Source: Fimbriimonadaceae bacterium
Lineage (GTDB): Bacteria > Armatimonadota > Fimbriimonadia > Fimbriimonadales > Fimbriimonadaceae
Length of the DNA stretch: 55,288 nucleotides
Assembly (NCBI GenBank): GCA_019694835.1
Contig: JAIBBE010000093.1
Location: 1-55,288 of the forward strand
Direction: 5' to 3'
Below are positions 25,582-34,850 of this stretch, in pieces; position 1 is the first letter of the stretch, and the number at the start of each line of letters is the position of its first letter. The translations under genes were made by a program, and so were the position numbers. The notes below the pieces were generated by a model. That model had not been told where the DNA came from. It did no database searches and saw nothing but the letters and a program-made list of their open reading frames with translations.

Positions 25582-26025
25582 TTACTTCTTCTTCTTGAGG
25601 ATGCCGGCAGCGTTCTTGGTCCAAGGACCCGGGCCGCCATCCATGTAGCCGCTTCGTCCAAGCTCCTTGCCGGTGGCATCGAGGAATAGTACGGTTGGGA
25701 AGCCTTCGATCTTGTACTTCTTGGCCAGTTCGCCGTTTTTCTTCTTGAGGGCATCAGGCTGTGGCTTGCTGTTGGGGAAGTCGAGTTCGAGCAAGATCAC
25801 GTTGTCTTTCGCCCATTTCTTGAACTCCGGCTTGTCGAACACCTCGCCCTTCAGGCGCTTGCACCAGACGCACCAGTCAGAGCCAGTAAAATCGGCCAAG
25901 ACCGGCTTGCCCGTCTTTTTGGACTGCTTCATGGCCTCGTCCCACGAGGTGAGCCAGCCGTCACCAGCAAAGGCGGCCACGCTGACAGCGAGCAAGCCAA
26001 ACGAGAGAAGGGTTTTCAGTTTCAT
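25582..26025 (-). CDS. Periplasmic thioredoxin-like protein
   Basis: The 147-residue protein has a signal peptide (residues 1-20, cut after AFA). The thioredoxin fold has the active-site CVWC at 52-55 in FTGSDWCVWCKRLKGEVF and the cis-proline segment GFPTVLFLDATG. This matches the DUF255/thioredoxin_7 group of exported disulfide reductases. The C-terminal lysine stretch (KKKK) is unusual. The upstream extension of the frame is rejected because the signal peptide starts at ATG 26025. It is divergent from transketolase. Confidence 0.88.
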   Translation of the reverse strand: MKLKTLLSFGLLAVSVAAFAGDGWLTSWDEAMKQSKKTGKPVLADFTGSDWCVWCKRLKGEVFDKPEFKKWAKDNVILLELDFPNSKPQPDALKKKNGELAKKYKIEGFPTVLFLDATGKELGRSGYMDGGPGPWTKNAAGILKKKK

Positions 26026-26127
26026 CACGATATAGGTACGAGCGAGATGCTCCAGAGTGTTCGCCGGATCGGGACTTTGGGCGAGACCGACGCCGCCCCG
26101 GCTTCCGATCGTCCCAGCACCAGCAGG

Positions 26128-26133
26128 TACCCT
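26128..26133 (+). promoter_or_regulatory. -10-like box of transketolase
   Basis: TACCCT lies seven bases before ATG 26141, consistent with a leaderless or nearly leaderless transcript. Confidence 0.4.
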
Positions 26134-26140
26134 CTTGGCC

Positions 26141-28120
26141 ATGTCCCTTGTCGCCCCATCCTTGGACCAACTCTGCATCAATACCTTGCGCGGGCTCGCC
26201 ATCGACGCGGTTCAGAAGGCGAATAGCGGGCATCCGGGACTGCCTCTCGGCGCCGCACCTATGGCCCATGCGCTATGGACGAGGCATCTGAAATTCAACC
26301 CTCGGGACCCCCATTGGCCAGATCGAGATCGCTTTGTTCTCAGTGCTGGACATGGTTCGATGCTGCTGTATGCGCTCCTCTACCTAACGGGTTATGACGT
26401 GTCGCTGGACGATCTCAAAGCGTTCCGCCAATGGGGCAGCATCACGCCCGGGCATCCCGAGAACCACTTGACGCCGGGAGTCGAGATGGCAACCGGGCCG
26501 CTGGGACAGGGTGTCGCCACGTCGGTCGGCATGGCGCTGGCCGAGCGCTTCCTGCGGGCAACGCTGGGAGAAGACGTGGTCTCCCACTTCACCTATGCTC
26601 TTTGCTCGGACGGCGACCTTATGGAAGGTGTGGCGCAGGAAGCCGCTTCGCTCGCTGGGCACCAGAAACTTGGACGGCTCATCTGGCTGTACGACGACAA
26701 CCGCATCACCATCGATGGCAGCACCGATCTCACGTTCACCGACAACACCGCGGAGAGGTTTCGTGCCCTCGGCTGGCAGGTCCAACACGTCGATGGAATG
26801 GACGTTGATGCGGTCGATCGGGCGCTTGCCGAGGCTAAGGCTTGTACCGACCAACCTTCGCTCCTCGTATGCCGCACGATCATTGGTTACGGCAGCCCGA
26901 ACAAGGCGGGCACCAGCAAATCCCATGGATCACCGCTCGGACCCGACGAGGTCAAGGCGACCAAGCGCGCACTGGGGTTGACCGAGGACGAGTTCCAAGT
27001 GGATCCTGAGGTGCTCGCCGCTTACCGACGGGCGATCGAACGTGGCGACCTTGCTCAGCGGGAGTGGCAGGCACGCGTCGAGGCTTTCGGGGATCGGTCA
27101 CCAGAGCTGGCTCACGCCTTTCCTGCCGCGCTGGGTAAGCCCGTGCCGAACCAGGCTGGGACCGCTTCTCTGCCCACTTTTTCTGAACCGCTCGCCACCC
27201 GCAAAGCCTCGCACCAGACCCTGAACGCTCTCGCTGCCGAGGACCCAGGACTGTTGAGCGGCTGTGCGGACCTCGCTGAAAGCGTTTTCACCGACCTCCA
27301 TGGCCTCGGTTCGATGCAAGCCGACACCCCGAAGGGGCGCAACATCCCGTACGGGGTACGCGAGCATGGAATGGCGGCGGCGGTCAACGGCATCAATCTG
27401 CACGGCGGCCTGCGGGCATTCGGGGGGACGTTCCTGATCTTCAGCGATTACTGCCGCCCAGCCCTTCGTCTCGCCGCCCTGATGGAGTGCCCGTCTGTCT
27501 TCGCGTTCTCACACGACTCGATCGGCCTCGGCGAAGATGGGCCGACCCACCAGCCGATCGAGCAGTTGATGAGTTTGCGCGCCATTCCGAACTTCAACGT
27601 CATGCGCCCGGCGGATGGGAACGAGACTGCCGCCTGCTGGGCTCACGCCTTGGAGCTTGCTTCCACCCCCAGTGCCATCATTTTGAGCCGCCAGAATCTC
27701 CCGGTGCTGACCTCGGCCGATGTCCGCGCTCACCCTTCTCAGTTCGGTGCCTACGTCCTGCAAGAGGCGGCCAGTGGAACGGCGCAGGTCATCCTCGTTG
27801 CAACGGGCAGCGAGGTTTCGATCGCTGTGGAGGCCAAGGCGCTGATCGAGGCAAAGGGAGTCGGATGCCGCGTGGTGAACATGCCATCCTGGTTTATGTT
27901 CGAGGGACAGTCGGCCGAATACCGAGCCTCCGTACTTCCCCAAGGCGTCCCCACCGTGTCGATCGAAGCCGGAACGACTCTCGGCTGGGCTAAATACAGC
28001 GACGTCCAGATTGGCATCGACCACTTCGGCGGATCCGCGCCCGCTTCCAGGCTCTACCAGGAGTTCGGCCTCACGCCGGAGCGGATCGCCGATTCGGCGC
28101 TGGCTTTAGCCCAAGGCTGA
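26141..28120 (+). CDS. tkt: Transketolase
   Basis: This thiamine-diphosphate enzyme moves two-carbon units between sugar phosphates in the pentose phosphate pathway. The 659-residue length is normal. It has the N-terminal [20 protein letters not shown] motif, the [16 protein letters not shown] motif, the TPP-binding [16 protein letters not shown] and DDNRITIDG region, and the pyrimidine-domain [13 protein letters not shown]. It further has [18 protein letters not shown] and the C-terminal transketolase domain. It stands alone, with palindromic repeats downstream. Confidence 0.97.
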   Translation: MSLVAPSLDQLCINTLRGLAIDAVQKANSGHPGLPLGAAPMAHALWTRHLKFNPRDPHWPDRDRFVLSAGHGSMLLYALLYLTGYDVSLDDLKAFRQWGSITPGHPENHLTPGVEMATGPLGQGVATSVGMALAERFLRATLGEDVVSHFTYALCSDGDLMEGVAQEAASLAGHQKLGRLIWLYDDNRITIDGSTDLTFTDNTAERFRALGWQVQHVDGMDVDAVDRALAEAKACTDQPSLLVCRTIIGYGSPNKAGTSKSHGSPLGPDEVKATKRALGLTEDEFQVDPEVLAAYRRAIERGDLAQREWQARVEAFGDRSPELAHAFPAALGKPVPNQAGTASLPTFSEPLATRKASHQTLNALAAEDPGLLSGCADLAESVFTDLHGLGSMQADTPKGRNIPYGVREHGMAAAVNGINLHGGLRAFGGTFLIFSDYCRPALRLAALMECPSVFAFSHDSIGLGEDGPTHQPIEQLMSLRAIPNFNVMRPADGNETAACWAHALELASTPSAIILSRQNLPVLTSADVRAHPSQFGAYVLQEAASGTAQVILVATGSEVSIAVEAKALIEAKGVGCRVVNMPSWFMFEGQSAEYRASVLPQGVPTVSIEAGTTLGWAKYSDVQIGIDHFGGSAPASRLYQEFGLTPERIADSALALAQG

Positions 28121-28149
28121 ATGTCGGCTCTGCACGCTCAGTGGAAAGT

Positions 28150-28235
28150 ATTGTGCACCCCGGTTCTGCCAAGCCGGGAAGGCTCACGTGGCTGCCAGCG
28201 CAGGGGTGCACAAATTCATCACCTCGGGCCACCCG
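28150..28235. repeat. Palindromic repeat family D, left arm shortened
   Basis: The copy contains TTGTGCACCCCGG and the inverted CGGGCCACCC end. The outer part of the left arm is missing compared with 10792-10886. Confidence 0.8.
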
Positions 28236-28242
28236 TCGCCTA

Positions 28243-28317
28243 ACCTCTCCCCCAGCCCCTCTCCTCCGCCACAACAACTCGCGGATCACCGAGTCTGGCG
28301 GGCGCAGGAGAGGGGAG
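28243..28317. repeat. Palindromic repeat family C
   Basis: It has the same arms as 21163-21237 and 24250-24323. Confidence 0.85.
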
Positions 28318-28357
28318 CCCGAACCATCCTCGTGGTGCATGTTCTCCGTCAGCGGTG

Positions 28358-28380
28358 CCCGCAGGATGCCAGCGGTACGG
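28358..28380. repeat. Partial family E arm
   Basis: GCAGGATGCCAGCGGTACGG matches the arms at 36328-36402 and 51242-51299. Confidence 0.6.
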
Positions 28381-28411
28381 CTAGGGTCCGCGCACTCCCA
28401 AAGGGGGGAGC

Positions 28412-28417
28412 CACAAT
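28412..28417 (+). promoter_or_regulatory. -10 box of a predicted leaderless promoter
   Basis: CACAAT ends six bases before GTG 28424. Confidence 0.45.
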
Positions 28418-28423
28418 GGTGGG

Positions 28424-29170
28424 GTGAGTTCGGGAAAGACGTTCTGGCAGGAGTTCTTCGATCGGCATGCGCCGCACTACGACGAAAACGTGTTCACGAA
28501 GAACACGCGGGTGGAAGTCGACTTTCTTTTCGAGGTCATGGGATTGCAGCCGGGGATGGCGATCCTCGATGTCGGATGTGGAACCGGGCGGCACAGCGTT
28601 GAATTGGCCAAACGTGGCCTCCATGTCACCGGACTCGATCTCTCCGAGAACATGCTGGCCCAGGCACGCTCCAAGGCGCAAGCGGCCGGCGTCGAGGTTC
28701 AGTGGGTACACGGCAACGCAACGACCTTCGCTTTCGCGACCCCTTTCGATGCCGCCATCTGCCTTTGCGAGGGTGCGTTCAACCTGCTTGACCCTGAAGA
28801 GGATGGCCTGACCCACGATCTCGCCATCCTACGAAACATCGCCAACGCGCTCAAACCAGACGCCCCGTTTGTCCTGACAGCGATGAATGGTTACGCCACT
28901 ATTCGTCAGATGACCGACGAAGCGGTCGCCGCGGGGCAATTCGACCCCGCAACCATGCGATCTCAATACGAAGACGAAATGCAGCTCCCTGAGGGCATGG
29001 TGGTCGTACCGATCCGCGAGCGACTGTTCATTCCGCCCGAGATCACGGCCATGCTCCACCATGCCGGCTTCGACGTACTGAACATTTGGGGCGGGACGGC
29101 AGGGGAATGGGGCCAGCGACCGATCAAGCTGGACGAAATCGAGGCTATGTTCGTGGCCCGCAAACGCTGA
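28424..29170 (+). CDS. Class I SAM-dependent methyltransferase
   Basis: The 248-residue protein has methyltransferase motif I as ILDVGCGTGRHSVELAKRG (about residues 46-64), the acidic motif II GLDLSENMLAQAR and motif IV FDAAICLCEGAFNLL. The N-terminal FWQEFFDRHAPHYDENVF suits small-molecule methyltransferases of the Methyltransf_25 type. The substrate cannot be read from the sequence. GTG 28424 is chosen from the six-base spacing to the CACAAT box. Confidence 0.9.
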   Translation: MSSGKTFWQEFFDRHAPHYDENVFTKNTRVEVDFLFEVMGLQPGMAILDVGCGTGRHSVELAKRGLHVTGLDLSENMLAQARSKAQAAGVEVQWVHGNATTFAFATPFDAAICLCEGAFNLLDPEEDGLTHDLAILRNIANALKPDAPFVLTAMNGYATIRQMTDEAVAAGQFDPATMRSQYEDEMQLPEGMVVVPIRERLFIPPEITAMLHHAGFDVLNIWGGTAGEWGQRPIKLDEIEAMFVARKR

Positions 29171-29274
29171 ACATCCAGTGTAAGGGCTGGATGCGCAATA
29201 ATTGGGCTCGAATCTCGCGCAACATGCGTTATTAATTTGGCGAATGCGTGTTCGCCGTCTCTGGACTTACGCTT

Positions 29275-30153
29275 ATGAACTCGAAACGAACCAACCAACT
29301 GTTATTTGCCGCGCTGCTGAGCGCGTTTGCCGTAGTCGGCTCGGGCTGCGGCTCCTCGGGGGGCAGCAGCGACTTGACCGACGCCACCGTCGCCCAGCGA
29401 GACACGATCCTTGCCATTCAGAAGGTGCAGAACGACATCGCTGAAAAGAAGAAAGTCAGTAAGTGGGAGGTGTCGGCCAAGGAACTCCAAGCCGACCCGA
29501 AGATCAAGGAGATGAAGCTGGACGATGAGAACGGCCTCCAGCGCATCCAAGGGGCGATCGGCATGGACGTTGACGACATGCCTCCCCTCAAGGACTTCTC
29601 GGGCTACAAACTCGTCGACATGAAGAATCCGGATGAGCGCCTGAAGAAGTACTCGACGAACAAGCAACCACCGGCCAATAGCCCACAAACCCCAGCCAGC
29701 GGCTATGAGCCCTTGCTCGACCGACTGAAGACCGCCAAGTTCGTGGTCATGGACCTGAAGGTGACGCAGACGATGCCGCCCGCTCCGACCGAGGCAGGCA
29801 AGCCGGCACCTCCGCCCGAGACCAAGACGATCGAGCTGTCGCTCGGCCCGATCGACGAGAAGGAAGCCGACACCCTGATCGACCAGGCAAAGAAAGCTGG
29901 AACGAAGGTCGAAAAGTCGAAGACATATCCCGTCAAGCTCTACATCGGGCCGAAAGGCAAACTGGCGTTCGGTATCGACGCCTCGATCGACGCAAGCAAG
30001 CTCCAGCCCGCACGCGGCCTGACCTACTACATGCTCGACGTGGATACGATGAAGAAACTGGACGAGGCGCGCAAGAAAGATGCGACGCTTCCGTTCATGC
30101 AGGCCAAGAACATCGACGTCGCTATCGTCGGCTACAAGAAGAAAGAGAAGTAA
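29275..30153 (+). CDS. Lipoprotein of unknown function
   Basis: The 292-residue protein has a lipoprotein signal with lipobox VGSGC (Cys25) and a serine/glycine linker. A lysine- and aspartate-rich domain with mixed helix and strand follows, broken by a proline-rich insert (about 165-185). No family is recognised. ATG 29275 is chosen over GTG 29248 because it gives a proper signal peptide. A very strong terminator follows. Confidence 0.75.
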   Translation: MNSKRTNQLLFAALLSAFAVVGSGCGSSGGSSDLTDATVAQRDTILAIQKVQNDIAEKKKVSKWEVSAKELQADPKIKEMKLDDENGLQRIQGAIGMDVDDMPPLKDFSGYKLVDMKNPDERLKKYSTNKQPPANSPQTPASGYEPLLDRLKTAKFVVMDLKVTQTMPPAPTEAGKPAPPPETKTIELSLGPIDEKEADTLIDQAKKAGTKVEKSKTYPVKLYIGPKGKLAFGIDASIDASKLQPARGLTYYMLDVDTMKKLDEARKKDATLPFMQAKNIDVAIVGYKKKEK

Positions 30154-30164
30154 GACTCTTCTTG

Positions 30165-30203
30165 TCACGCCCGGCAGGTTCTTCTGCCGGGCGTGATTTT
30201 TTT
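30165..30203 (+). terminator. Strong Rho-independent terminator
   Basis: A perfect 13-bp stem (TCACGCCCGGCAG with CTGCCGGGCGTGA) has a six-base loop and is followed by seven T residues. Confidence 0.95.
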
Positions 30204-30285
30204 GCGTTTCGGATATTTCAGCGCCTTGGGAACCAAGTCGAGTCCCTGGTTGTTGATGCCGATGAAACCACCTCGCAGGAGCGAA

Positions 30286-30330
30286 ATGACTCCTAGCGAT
30301 GCCAAACGAAGACAAGGAATCCCTGTTTAG
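30286..30330 (+). CDS. Possible 14-residue leader peptide
   Basis: ATG 30286 follows CAGGAG at four bases and encodes MTPSDAKRRQGIPV, stopping at TAG 30328-30330. This stop lies on the first base of a terminator hairpin. The arrangement resembles transcription attenuation, but the peptide has no telling run of one amino acid, so coding is uncertain. Confidence 0.25.
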   Translation: MTPSDAKRRQGIPV

Positions 30331-30364
30331 GATGCGCCCAACTCATGGTCGCATCCTACTTTTT
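30329..30364 (+). terminator. Terminator hairpin in the leader of the gene at 30419
   Basis: AGGATGCG (30329-30336) pairs with CGCATCCT (30350-30357) and is followed by ACTTTTT. It lies 55 bases upstream of ATG 30419. Confidence 0.6.
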
Positions 30365-30418
30365 CAAGGCGAGAACGAAATTTCGAAGGAAACGCGCGTG
30401 GGGTTTAATACGGTCCAG

Positions 30419-30856
30419 ATGAAGCAAGCCGGTCGAGCAAATTGGATGGTGGTGGTCGCGACCTTGGGAGCCATCGCCATTCTCGGGATAGCCTTTCTCA
30501 GCGGCGAGTCGGCGACGAGCGTGGCCGGGAGGTTCATGGAGGCCCTCGGCAAGGGAGATGTCAACAAATTGACCGAGCTCAGCTACATGGATGGCAATAC
30601 GCCGGAAGAAATCAAGAAGAAGTGGGAATACACGACGACCGTCCCTGGCAAGTACTACCGATTCAAATGGCAGCTGCTGAACGAAACCCAGCCTGCGCCC
30701 GATGAGGCTATCGTTCGTCTTTGGGTTTGGCGAGACTTCAACTCCGGCGGCTCCTACGAGGAGAACTTCCAAATCACCCTGGTCAAAAAGGAAGGCAAGT
30801 GGAAGGTGGACGTGCTCGGACTGAACCGGCTCATGTATCCAGGTCTGCCCCGCTGA
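30419..30856 (+). CDS. Membrane-anchored small protein, NTF2-like fold possible
   Basis: The 145-residue protein has one N-terminal membrane helix (about 10-28, MVVVATLGAIAILGIAFL). An extracytoplasmic domain follows that starts SATSVAGRFMEALGKGDVNKL and ends with a beta hairpin (FQITLVKKEGKWKVDVLGL). This order fits the NTF2/DUF4878-like fold, but I am not sure. The frame is open to 30299; ATG 30419 is preferred because the upstream part overlaps a terminator hairpin. A GTG at 30398 with AAGGAA upstream is an alternative. Confidence 0.65.
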   Translation: MKQAGRANWMVVVATLGAIAILGIAFLSGESATSVAGRFMEALGKGDVNKLTELSYMDGNTPEEIKKKWEYTTTVPGKYYRFKWQLLNETQPAPDEAIVRLWVWRDFNSGGSYEENFQITLVKKEGKWKVDVLGLNRLMYPGLPR

Positions 30857-30885
30857 GCTTGCTCCCGGTATCCTCTCGCCTTGGT

Positions 30886-31296
30886 ATGGAAACGACTTTA
30901 GTTTTGATTAAGCCAGGCGGAGTGGAGAGAAACCTCATCGGTGAGATTACGCGCCGCATCGAAGCGCGCGGCCTAAAGGTCTCCGGTCTGAAGCTCATGA
31001 ACGCTCCTCGCGCCACCGTCGAAGAGCACTACGCCGAGCACCGTGAGCGTCCGTTCTTCAAGGATGTCTGCGATTATCTTTGCAGCGGGCCCATTGTTGC
31101 GATGGCGGTGAGCGGCACCAACGCCGTTAAGGCTATCCGGACGATGATGGGCGCGACCAACCCGGTCGAAGCCACGCCCGGCACGATTCGCGGGGATTAC
31201 GCTCTCTCGATCGAGGACAACCTCACACACAGCAGCAGCGATCCTGACGCCTCGGCCCGGGAACTCGCACTTTGGTTCCCTGAAGGCATCCTGTAG
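30886..31296 (+). CDS. ndk: Nucleoside-diphosphate kinase
   Basis: The enzyme transfers the gamma phosphate between nucleoside triphosphates through a phosphohistidine. The 136-residue length is typical. It begins ETTLVLIKPGGVERNLIGEI and has GTIRGDYA. The active-site His115 is in DNLTHSSSDPDAS, where the usual HGSDS is altered to HSSSD. A TATCCT box lies eleven bases before the ATG, so only a short leader is expected. A long hairpin terminator follows. Confidence 0.96.
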   Translation: METTLVLIKPGGVERNLIGEITRRIEARGLKVSGLKLMNAPRATVEEHYAEHRERPFFKDVCDYLCSGPIVAMAVSGTNAVKAIRTMMGATNPVEATPGTIRGDYALSIEDNLTHSSSDPDASARELALWFPEGIL

Positions 31297-31310
31297 CCTG
31301 ACCTCACCCC

Positions 31311-31346
31311 CGCGACCCCTCTCCACGGGAGTGGAGAGGGGTCGCG
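31311..31346 (+). terminator. Terminator of ndk
   Basis: A perfect 16-bp stem (arms 31311-31326 and 31331-31346) has a GGGA loop, with ATTCTTTTC a few bases later. Confidence 0.8.
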
Positions 31347-31407
31347 ACCGAATTCTTTTCGTCGATGTCGGAAACCGCGTTATTCTCCGTGGAGCGCGAG
31401 TGACAGA

Positions 31408-31866
31408 ATGGTATCTGCCTTGACTGAAGTTGACCTTCCCGAAGACACCGCTGCCGCCGTGGAGCCCTTGGAGTGGCAGGTGCGGCTCGGTGACGAGCAG
31501 CCTCAGAAGCGTTTGGTCATTCTGGTGACCGCCTTCATCGTTGGGTTCGTCGGGATTGCGCTCATGCGACAGGTCATTTTTGGCGTCTTCGGATCACTGG
31601 CCGTCCTCCTTTCGACAAGTGAGATGTTTATCCCCATTCGCTATCGTCTGGACGAGAAAGGGGCAAGTGCGAAGGTCGGAGCGAGCCGAACCGAGATTGA
31701 ATGGGCACAAATTAAGCGTGTCGATGACCTTGGCCAGGCCGTCAAACTTTCCCCGTTGGCCGAACGCAACAGCCGTTTGGAGCCTTTTCGAGGCGTGACC
31801 TTGAGGTTCACCGGCAATCGCGACGCCGTTTTGGCTAAAATCCGCCAATTCAGGGGCGACCTATGA
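31408..31866 (+). CDS. Membrane operon gene 1: two-helix membrane protein with PH-like domain
   Basis: The 152-residue protein has a short cytoplasmic start and a hydrophobic hairpin (about 35-70). A beta-rich tail follows (PIRYRLDEKGASAKVGASRTEIEWAQI, split by short turns) that resembles bacterial PH domains. It opens a six-gene operon in which each gene overlaps the next by one to four bases. ATG 31863 of gene 2 lies inside its stop region. Function is unknown. Confidence 0.7.
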   Translation: MVSALTEVDLPEDTAAAVEPLEWQVRLGDEQPQKRLVILVTAFIVGFVGIALMRQVIFGVFGSLAVLLSTSEMFIPIRYRLDEKGASAKVGASRTEIEWAQIKRVDDLGQAVKLSPLAERNSRLEPFRGVTLRFTGNRDAVLAKIRQFRGDL

Positions 31867-32168
31867 ACGATTTTTGGCAGACCGAACTGACCGAGGAGGA
31901 GACGCAAGCGCTCATCCAGAAAGCCACCGACGAGGTTGCCAAGCGGCGGCTGCAGTCGCCAGCCGTGCTCTTTCTGGAAATGAACAAGCCGCTTTCCAAC
32001 ATCGCGGCAAATGCGACAGTCGTCTTCGCCCCCTTTCTCGTCCCCTTCTTTGGGTTTGACGCGATCAACGATGTGAGCCGTCTGATGACCAAACGCGAGA
32101 ACATAGAGCGACTGATTCAGAGTATCGAGCTGTCGGCAAAGAGGCCGGCCAAGGAGAATCCAGCGTAA
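31863..32168 (+). CDS. Membrane operon gene 2: small protein, function unknown
   Basis: The 101-residue protein has an acidic helix (ELTEEETQALIQKATDEVAKR), a moderately hydrophobic centre (about 45-65, NIAANATVVFAPFLVPFFGF) and a basic tail. It could be a peripheral or single-pass partner of the neighbouring membrane proteins. Its TAA shares one base with the ATG of gene 3. Confidence 0.65.
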   Translation: MNDFWQTELTEEETQALIQKATDEVAKRRLQSPAVLFLEMNKPLSNIAANATVVFAPFLVPFFGFDAINDVSRLMTKRENIERLIQSIELSAKRPAKENPA

Positions 32169-33013
32169 TGCAGTGGCAAGACACGGGTTGGATAGTGATG
32201 TGCTCGATGTTGCTGATGATCTTCATGATCCTCTTCAACATTTGGCGCGCCAAGGGATCGAAGGAGCTGTACATTCGGCGCATCGCTGGCTTGAATGCCA
32301 TCGACGAGGCGATTGGTCGCTCCACGGAAATGGGCAAGCCGGTGTTGATGGTGCCGGGTATCGGCGACTTGAACGCCATCTCCGTGCAGGCGATCAACAT
32401 CTTTGCGTATGTCGCCAAGACCGCCGCACGGTTTGCTAACCCCATTCGGCTCTGCTGCGGCAATGCCGCCGTCTACACGGTCGCCCAGGAAGTCATCAGC
32501 GACGTGTATCAGAAGGAAGGGTTGTCCGACCGGTACGATCCGGACTCCGTCCGCTTCGTCTCGGACCGGCAGTTTGCGTTCGCGGCCGGCGTCGCGGGTC
32601 TTATCCACCGCGAACAGACCGCAGCCGCATTCTTTCTCGGAGAGTTCTTTGCCGAATCGCTGATCTTCGCCGAGACCGCGAACTCGATTGGCGCGATTCA
32701 GGTTGCCTCGTCAACGGAGAACACTCAGACCCCCTTCTTCATTGCCGCGTGCGACTACGTTCTGATTGGTGACGAGTTTTACGCAGCCAGCGCCTATCTG
32801 AGCCGAGAACCGGTTCTCGTGGGCAGTCTCGTTGGTCAAGACTGGTGCAAGCTCTTCGTCATCTTTGCCATCATCGCCGGTTTCTCCACCAACAGCATCC
32901 AACGAGCTGGCGAGGTGAAGGATGCCGAATCGGGCCAGATGCGCTATCTGAAGAAAGACGAACTGACGATGGATCGGATCTTTAACCCCAAACTCGAAGA
33001 GGAGGCGAAGTGA
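32168..33013 (+). CDS. Membrane operon gene 3: conserved membrane protein (DUF6754-like)
   Basis: The 281-residue protein has an N-terminal membrane helix (about 8-25). A soluble domain follows with MGKPVLMVPGIGDLNAISVQA, an AVYTVAQEVISDVYQ segment and a strikingly hydrophobic small-residue stretch (FAFAAGVAGLIHREQTAAAF). A second helix is near 228-245 (KLFVIFAIIAGFSTNS). It reminds me of DUF6754, a family without assigned function; this is from memory. It is probably the core of the complex because it is the most motif-rich member. Confidence 0.7.
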   Translation: MQWQDTGWIVMCSMLLMIFMILFNIWRAKGSKELYIRRIAGLNAIDEAIGRSTEMGKPVLMVPGIGDLNAISVQAINIFAYVAKTAARFANPIRLCCGNAAVYTVAQEVISDVYQKEGLSDRYDPDSVRFVSDRQFAFAAGVAGLIHREQTAAAFFLGEFFAESLIFAETANSIGAIQVASSTENTQTPFFIAACDYVLIGDEFYAASAYLSREPVLVGSLVGQDWCKLFVIFAIIAGFSTNSIQRAGEVKDAESGQMRYLKKDELTMDRIFNPKLEEEAK

Positions 33014-33900
33014 TGTTCCTCGCCCAAGCTCCCACCGGTCCCGAATACAACTTTTGGGCAGAGCCATCTGGTTCGGCGATCCTCTGGATCAAGATGGTTG
33101 TCGCCGTTCTCGTTGGCGTGGGCATTATCATCGCCTTGCTCAACGCCCCGACACGCATCCGACGTCCGCTGATCGCGGCGGGAACGTTCATCGCGGGCTC
33201 GTTCTTTTTGCTTTCGTTCTTCTGGCCCAAGCCAGCCGAAGGCGTCACCGAAGCCAAAGGCCTGGTCGAGGGCGTGGGAGTTTGGCTAAGGGACTCGACC
33301 GCGACCGTCAGTACCTTCTCGCAAGTTCTCACGACTTTCTTGCTCGGTCTGGGCATCTACTCCATCGTTTCGATCAACGGCAAGAAGATTTTGCGCCGCC
33401 AAAAGGACTGGCAGTTCAGTCTCGCGCTGTTTGTCAGCATGCTGGTGATGGCGATTTTTGGCTACGGAGACTGGATCGATAAAACGCAGATCCGCAATCC
33501 CGACCAGGCCGCCGCAAGCCCCGGCTTCTGGAACGTCGGCATGGACTTCGTTTTCGATGGTTTGCTGCAGCAGATGGAAGCGGCGATGTTCTCCATCATC
33601 GCCTTCTTCATCATTTCGGCCGCTTACCGCGCTTTTCGAATTCGCTCGGTGGAATCCACGATCATGCTCTCGACCGCCCTCATCGTGATGCTGTCTTTGA
33701 TGGGGCTGGTCGTCGTCAAGTGGGATGATGCTTTCGGGAACACCTTGGGCGGCAACCTGCAACTGACCGAGATCGCGAAGTTCATTGGCGACAACTGCCG
33801 ACTTCCGGGCCTGCAAGCGATCGGCTATGGCATCGGCATCGCCACCGTGGCGATGGCCATGCGCATTTGGCTAAGCCTTGACAAGGGAGGGCTGAACTGA
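33013..33900 (+). CDS. Membrane operon gene 4: polytopic membrane protein
   Basis: The 295-residue protein has about seven or eight hydrophobic helices, including one pair at about 23-43 and 55-73 and another at about 105-120 and 135-155. No transporter signature is seen. The tryptophan- and glycine-rich loop GYGDWIDKTQIRNP and the NVGMDFVFDGLLQQMEAAMF helix are distinctive. Its start and stop each overlap the neighbouring genes by one base, so stoichiometric synthesis is likely. Confidence 0.7.
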   Translation: MFLAQAPTGPEYNFWAEPSGSAILWIKMVVAVLVGVGIIIALLNAPTRIRRPLIAAGTFIAGSFFLLSFFWPKPAEGVTEAKGLVEGVGVWLRDSTATVSTFSQVLTTFLLGLGIYSIVSINGKKILRRQKDWQFSLALFVSMLVMAIFGYGDWIDKTQIRNPDQAAASPGFWNVGMDFVFDGLLQQMEAAMFSIIAFFIISAAYRAFRIRSVESTIMLSTALIVMLSLMGLVVVKWDDAFGNTLGGNLQLTEIAKFIGDNCRLPGLQAIGYGIGIATVAMAMRIWLSLDKGGLN

Positions 33901-34850
33901 TGGCTACAAACGATCCCGTCAACCGGACACTGGGAGATCGTCTCCAGTCGCTGAGTCGCCACACGGTCTATCTGTGCCTAATCGTAGTGGTGTCGGCCTC
34001 GGTGCTCGCCTCCTACTTCTTCAAAATCGTTCTTCCTGTCAAGAGCACGGGACCCTCGCAAGACTTCTTCGATGCCCTGATGGCGGTACCCGAGGGAAGC
34101 ACGGTCTTCGTGCAGTCCGACTTCACCAACTCGACTCGTGGTGAAAGCGCCGGACAATTCCAGGCCCTGCTTCGGATTCTCATGCGGCGGAAGATCAAGT
34201 TTGCCCTGTTCTGCGGTTCTGGTGAGCCGCAGGCTGTACAGGTAGCCAAAGACTACGTGGCGATGATCAACGCCGAGCGCAAGGCGGCGGGGCAGCCCGA
34301 ATATCGGCGTTGGGACGATTACGTCGCTCTCGGCCTGTTCACCGACGGTCGCGCCTATGCCAAGGCACTTCAGGCCGATATCAGGACGGCCATCGAGAAT
34401 CGGAAAGACAACCCACCCGGCGAACCGCCGCAAGACGTGTGGGAGTCTCCTGTCCTCAAGGACATCAAGACCCTGGACGACATTGCGCTCTACATCAACA
34501 TCACGGGGTCGAAGACCACCGACATCTTGGTCGAGCGGCTCAAATTCAAACCGGTGAAGTTCGGTGAGGTGGAGATTAAGTCGAAAATCGGCTCGATGGT
34601 CACCGGCGTCATGTACCCTGAAGCCCAGAACTACTACAAATCTGGCCAGGTGTTCGGCCTCGTCGGCGGCCTCAACGGAAATGTCGAGATCGAGAAGATG
34701 ATGGAGGAGAAGTTCAAGGGTGAAAAGAACCTCGCATCGTCCACCGCCTACTACTTCGCGTTGCACACGGCGATGGCACTCTTGATCATCTTCGTGATCC
34801 TGGGCAACCTCGGCATGTATCTTTCCAAGAAAGAAGGAGGCGCTCGCTAA
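33900..34850 (+). CDS. Membrane operon gene 5: bitopic protein with large external domain
   Basis: The 316-residue protein has one helix near the N-terminus (about 23-43, TVYLCLIVVVSASVLASYFF) and one at the C-terminus (about 283-305). An alpha/beta domain of about 240 residues lies between them. That domain starts FDALMAVPEGSTVFVQSDFT and contains LRILMRRKIKFALFCGSGEP, like a Rossmann-type fold exposed outside the membrane or in the cytoplasm. The family is unknown to me. Confidence 0.7.
   Translation: MATNDPVNRTLGDRLQSLSRHTVYLCLIVVVSASVLASYFFKIVLPVKSTGPSQDFFDALMAVPEGSTVFVQSDFTNSTRGESAGQFQALLRILMRRKIKFALFCGSGEPQAVQVAKDYVAMINAERKAAGQPEYRRWDDYVALGLFTDGRAYAKALQADIRTAIENRKDNPPGEPPQDVWESPVLKDIKTLDDIALYINITGSKTTDILVERLKFKPVKFGEVEIKSKIGSMVTGVMYPEAQNYYKSGQVFGLVGGLNGNVEIEKMMEEKFKGEKNLASSTAYYFALHTAMALLIIFVILGNLGMYLSKKEGGAR

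Larger units (their letters stand above)
28121..28423. other. Intergenic block of three different repeats
   Basis: No gene is seen. The stretch holds a family D palindrome (28150-28235), a family C palindrome (28243-28317) and a partial family E arm (28358-28380), placed end to end between tkt and the methyltransferase gene. Confidence 0.7.
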
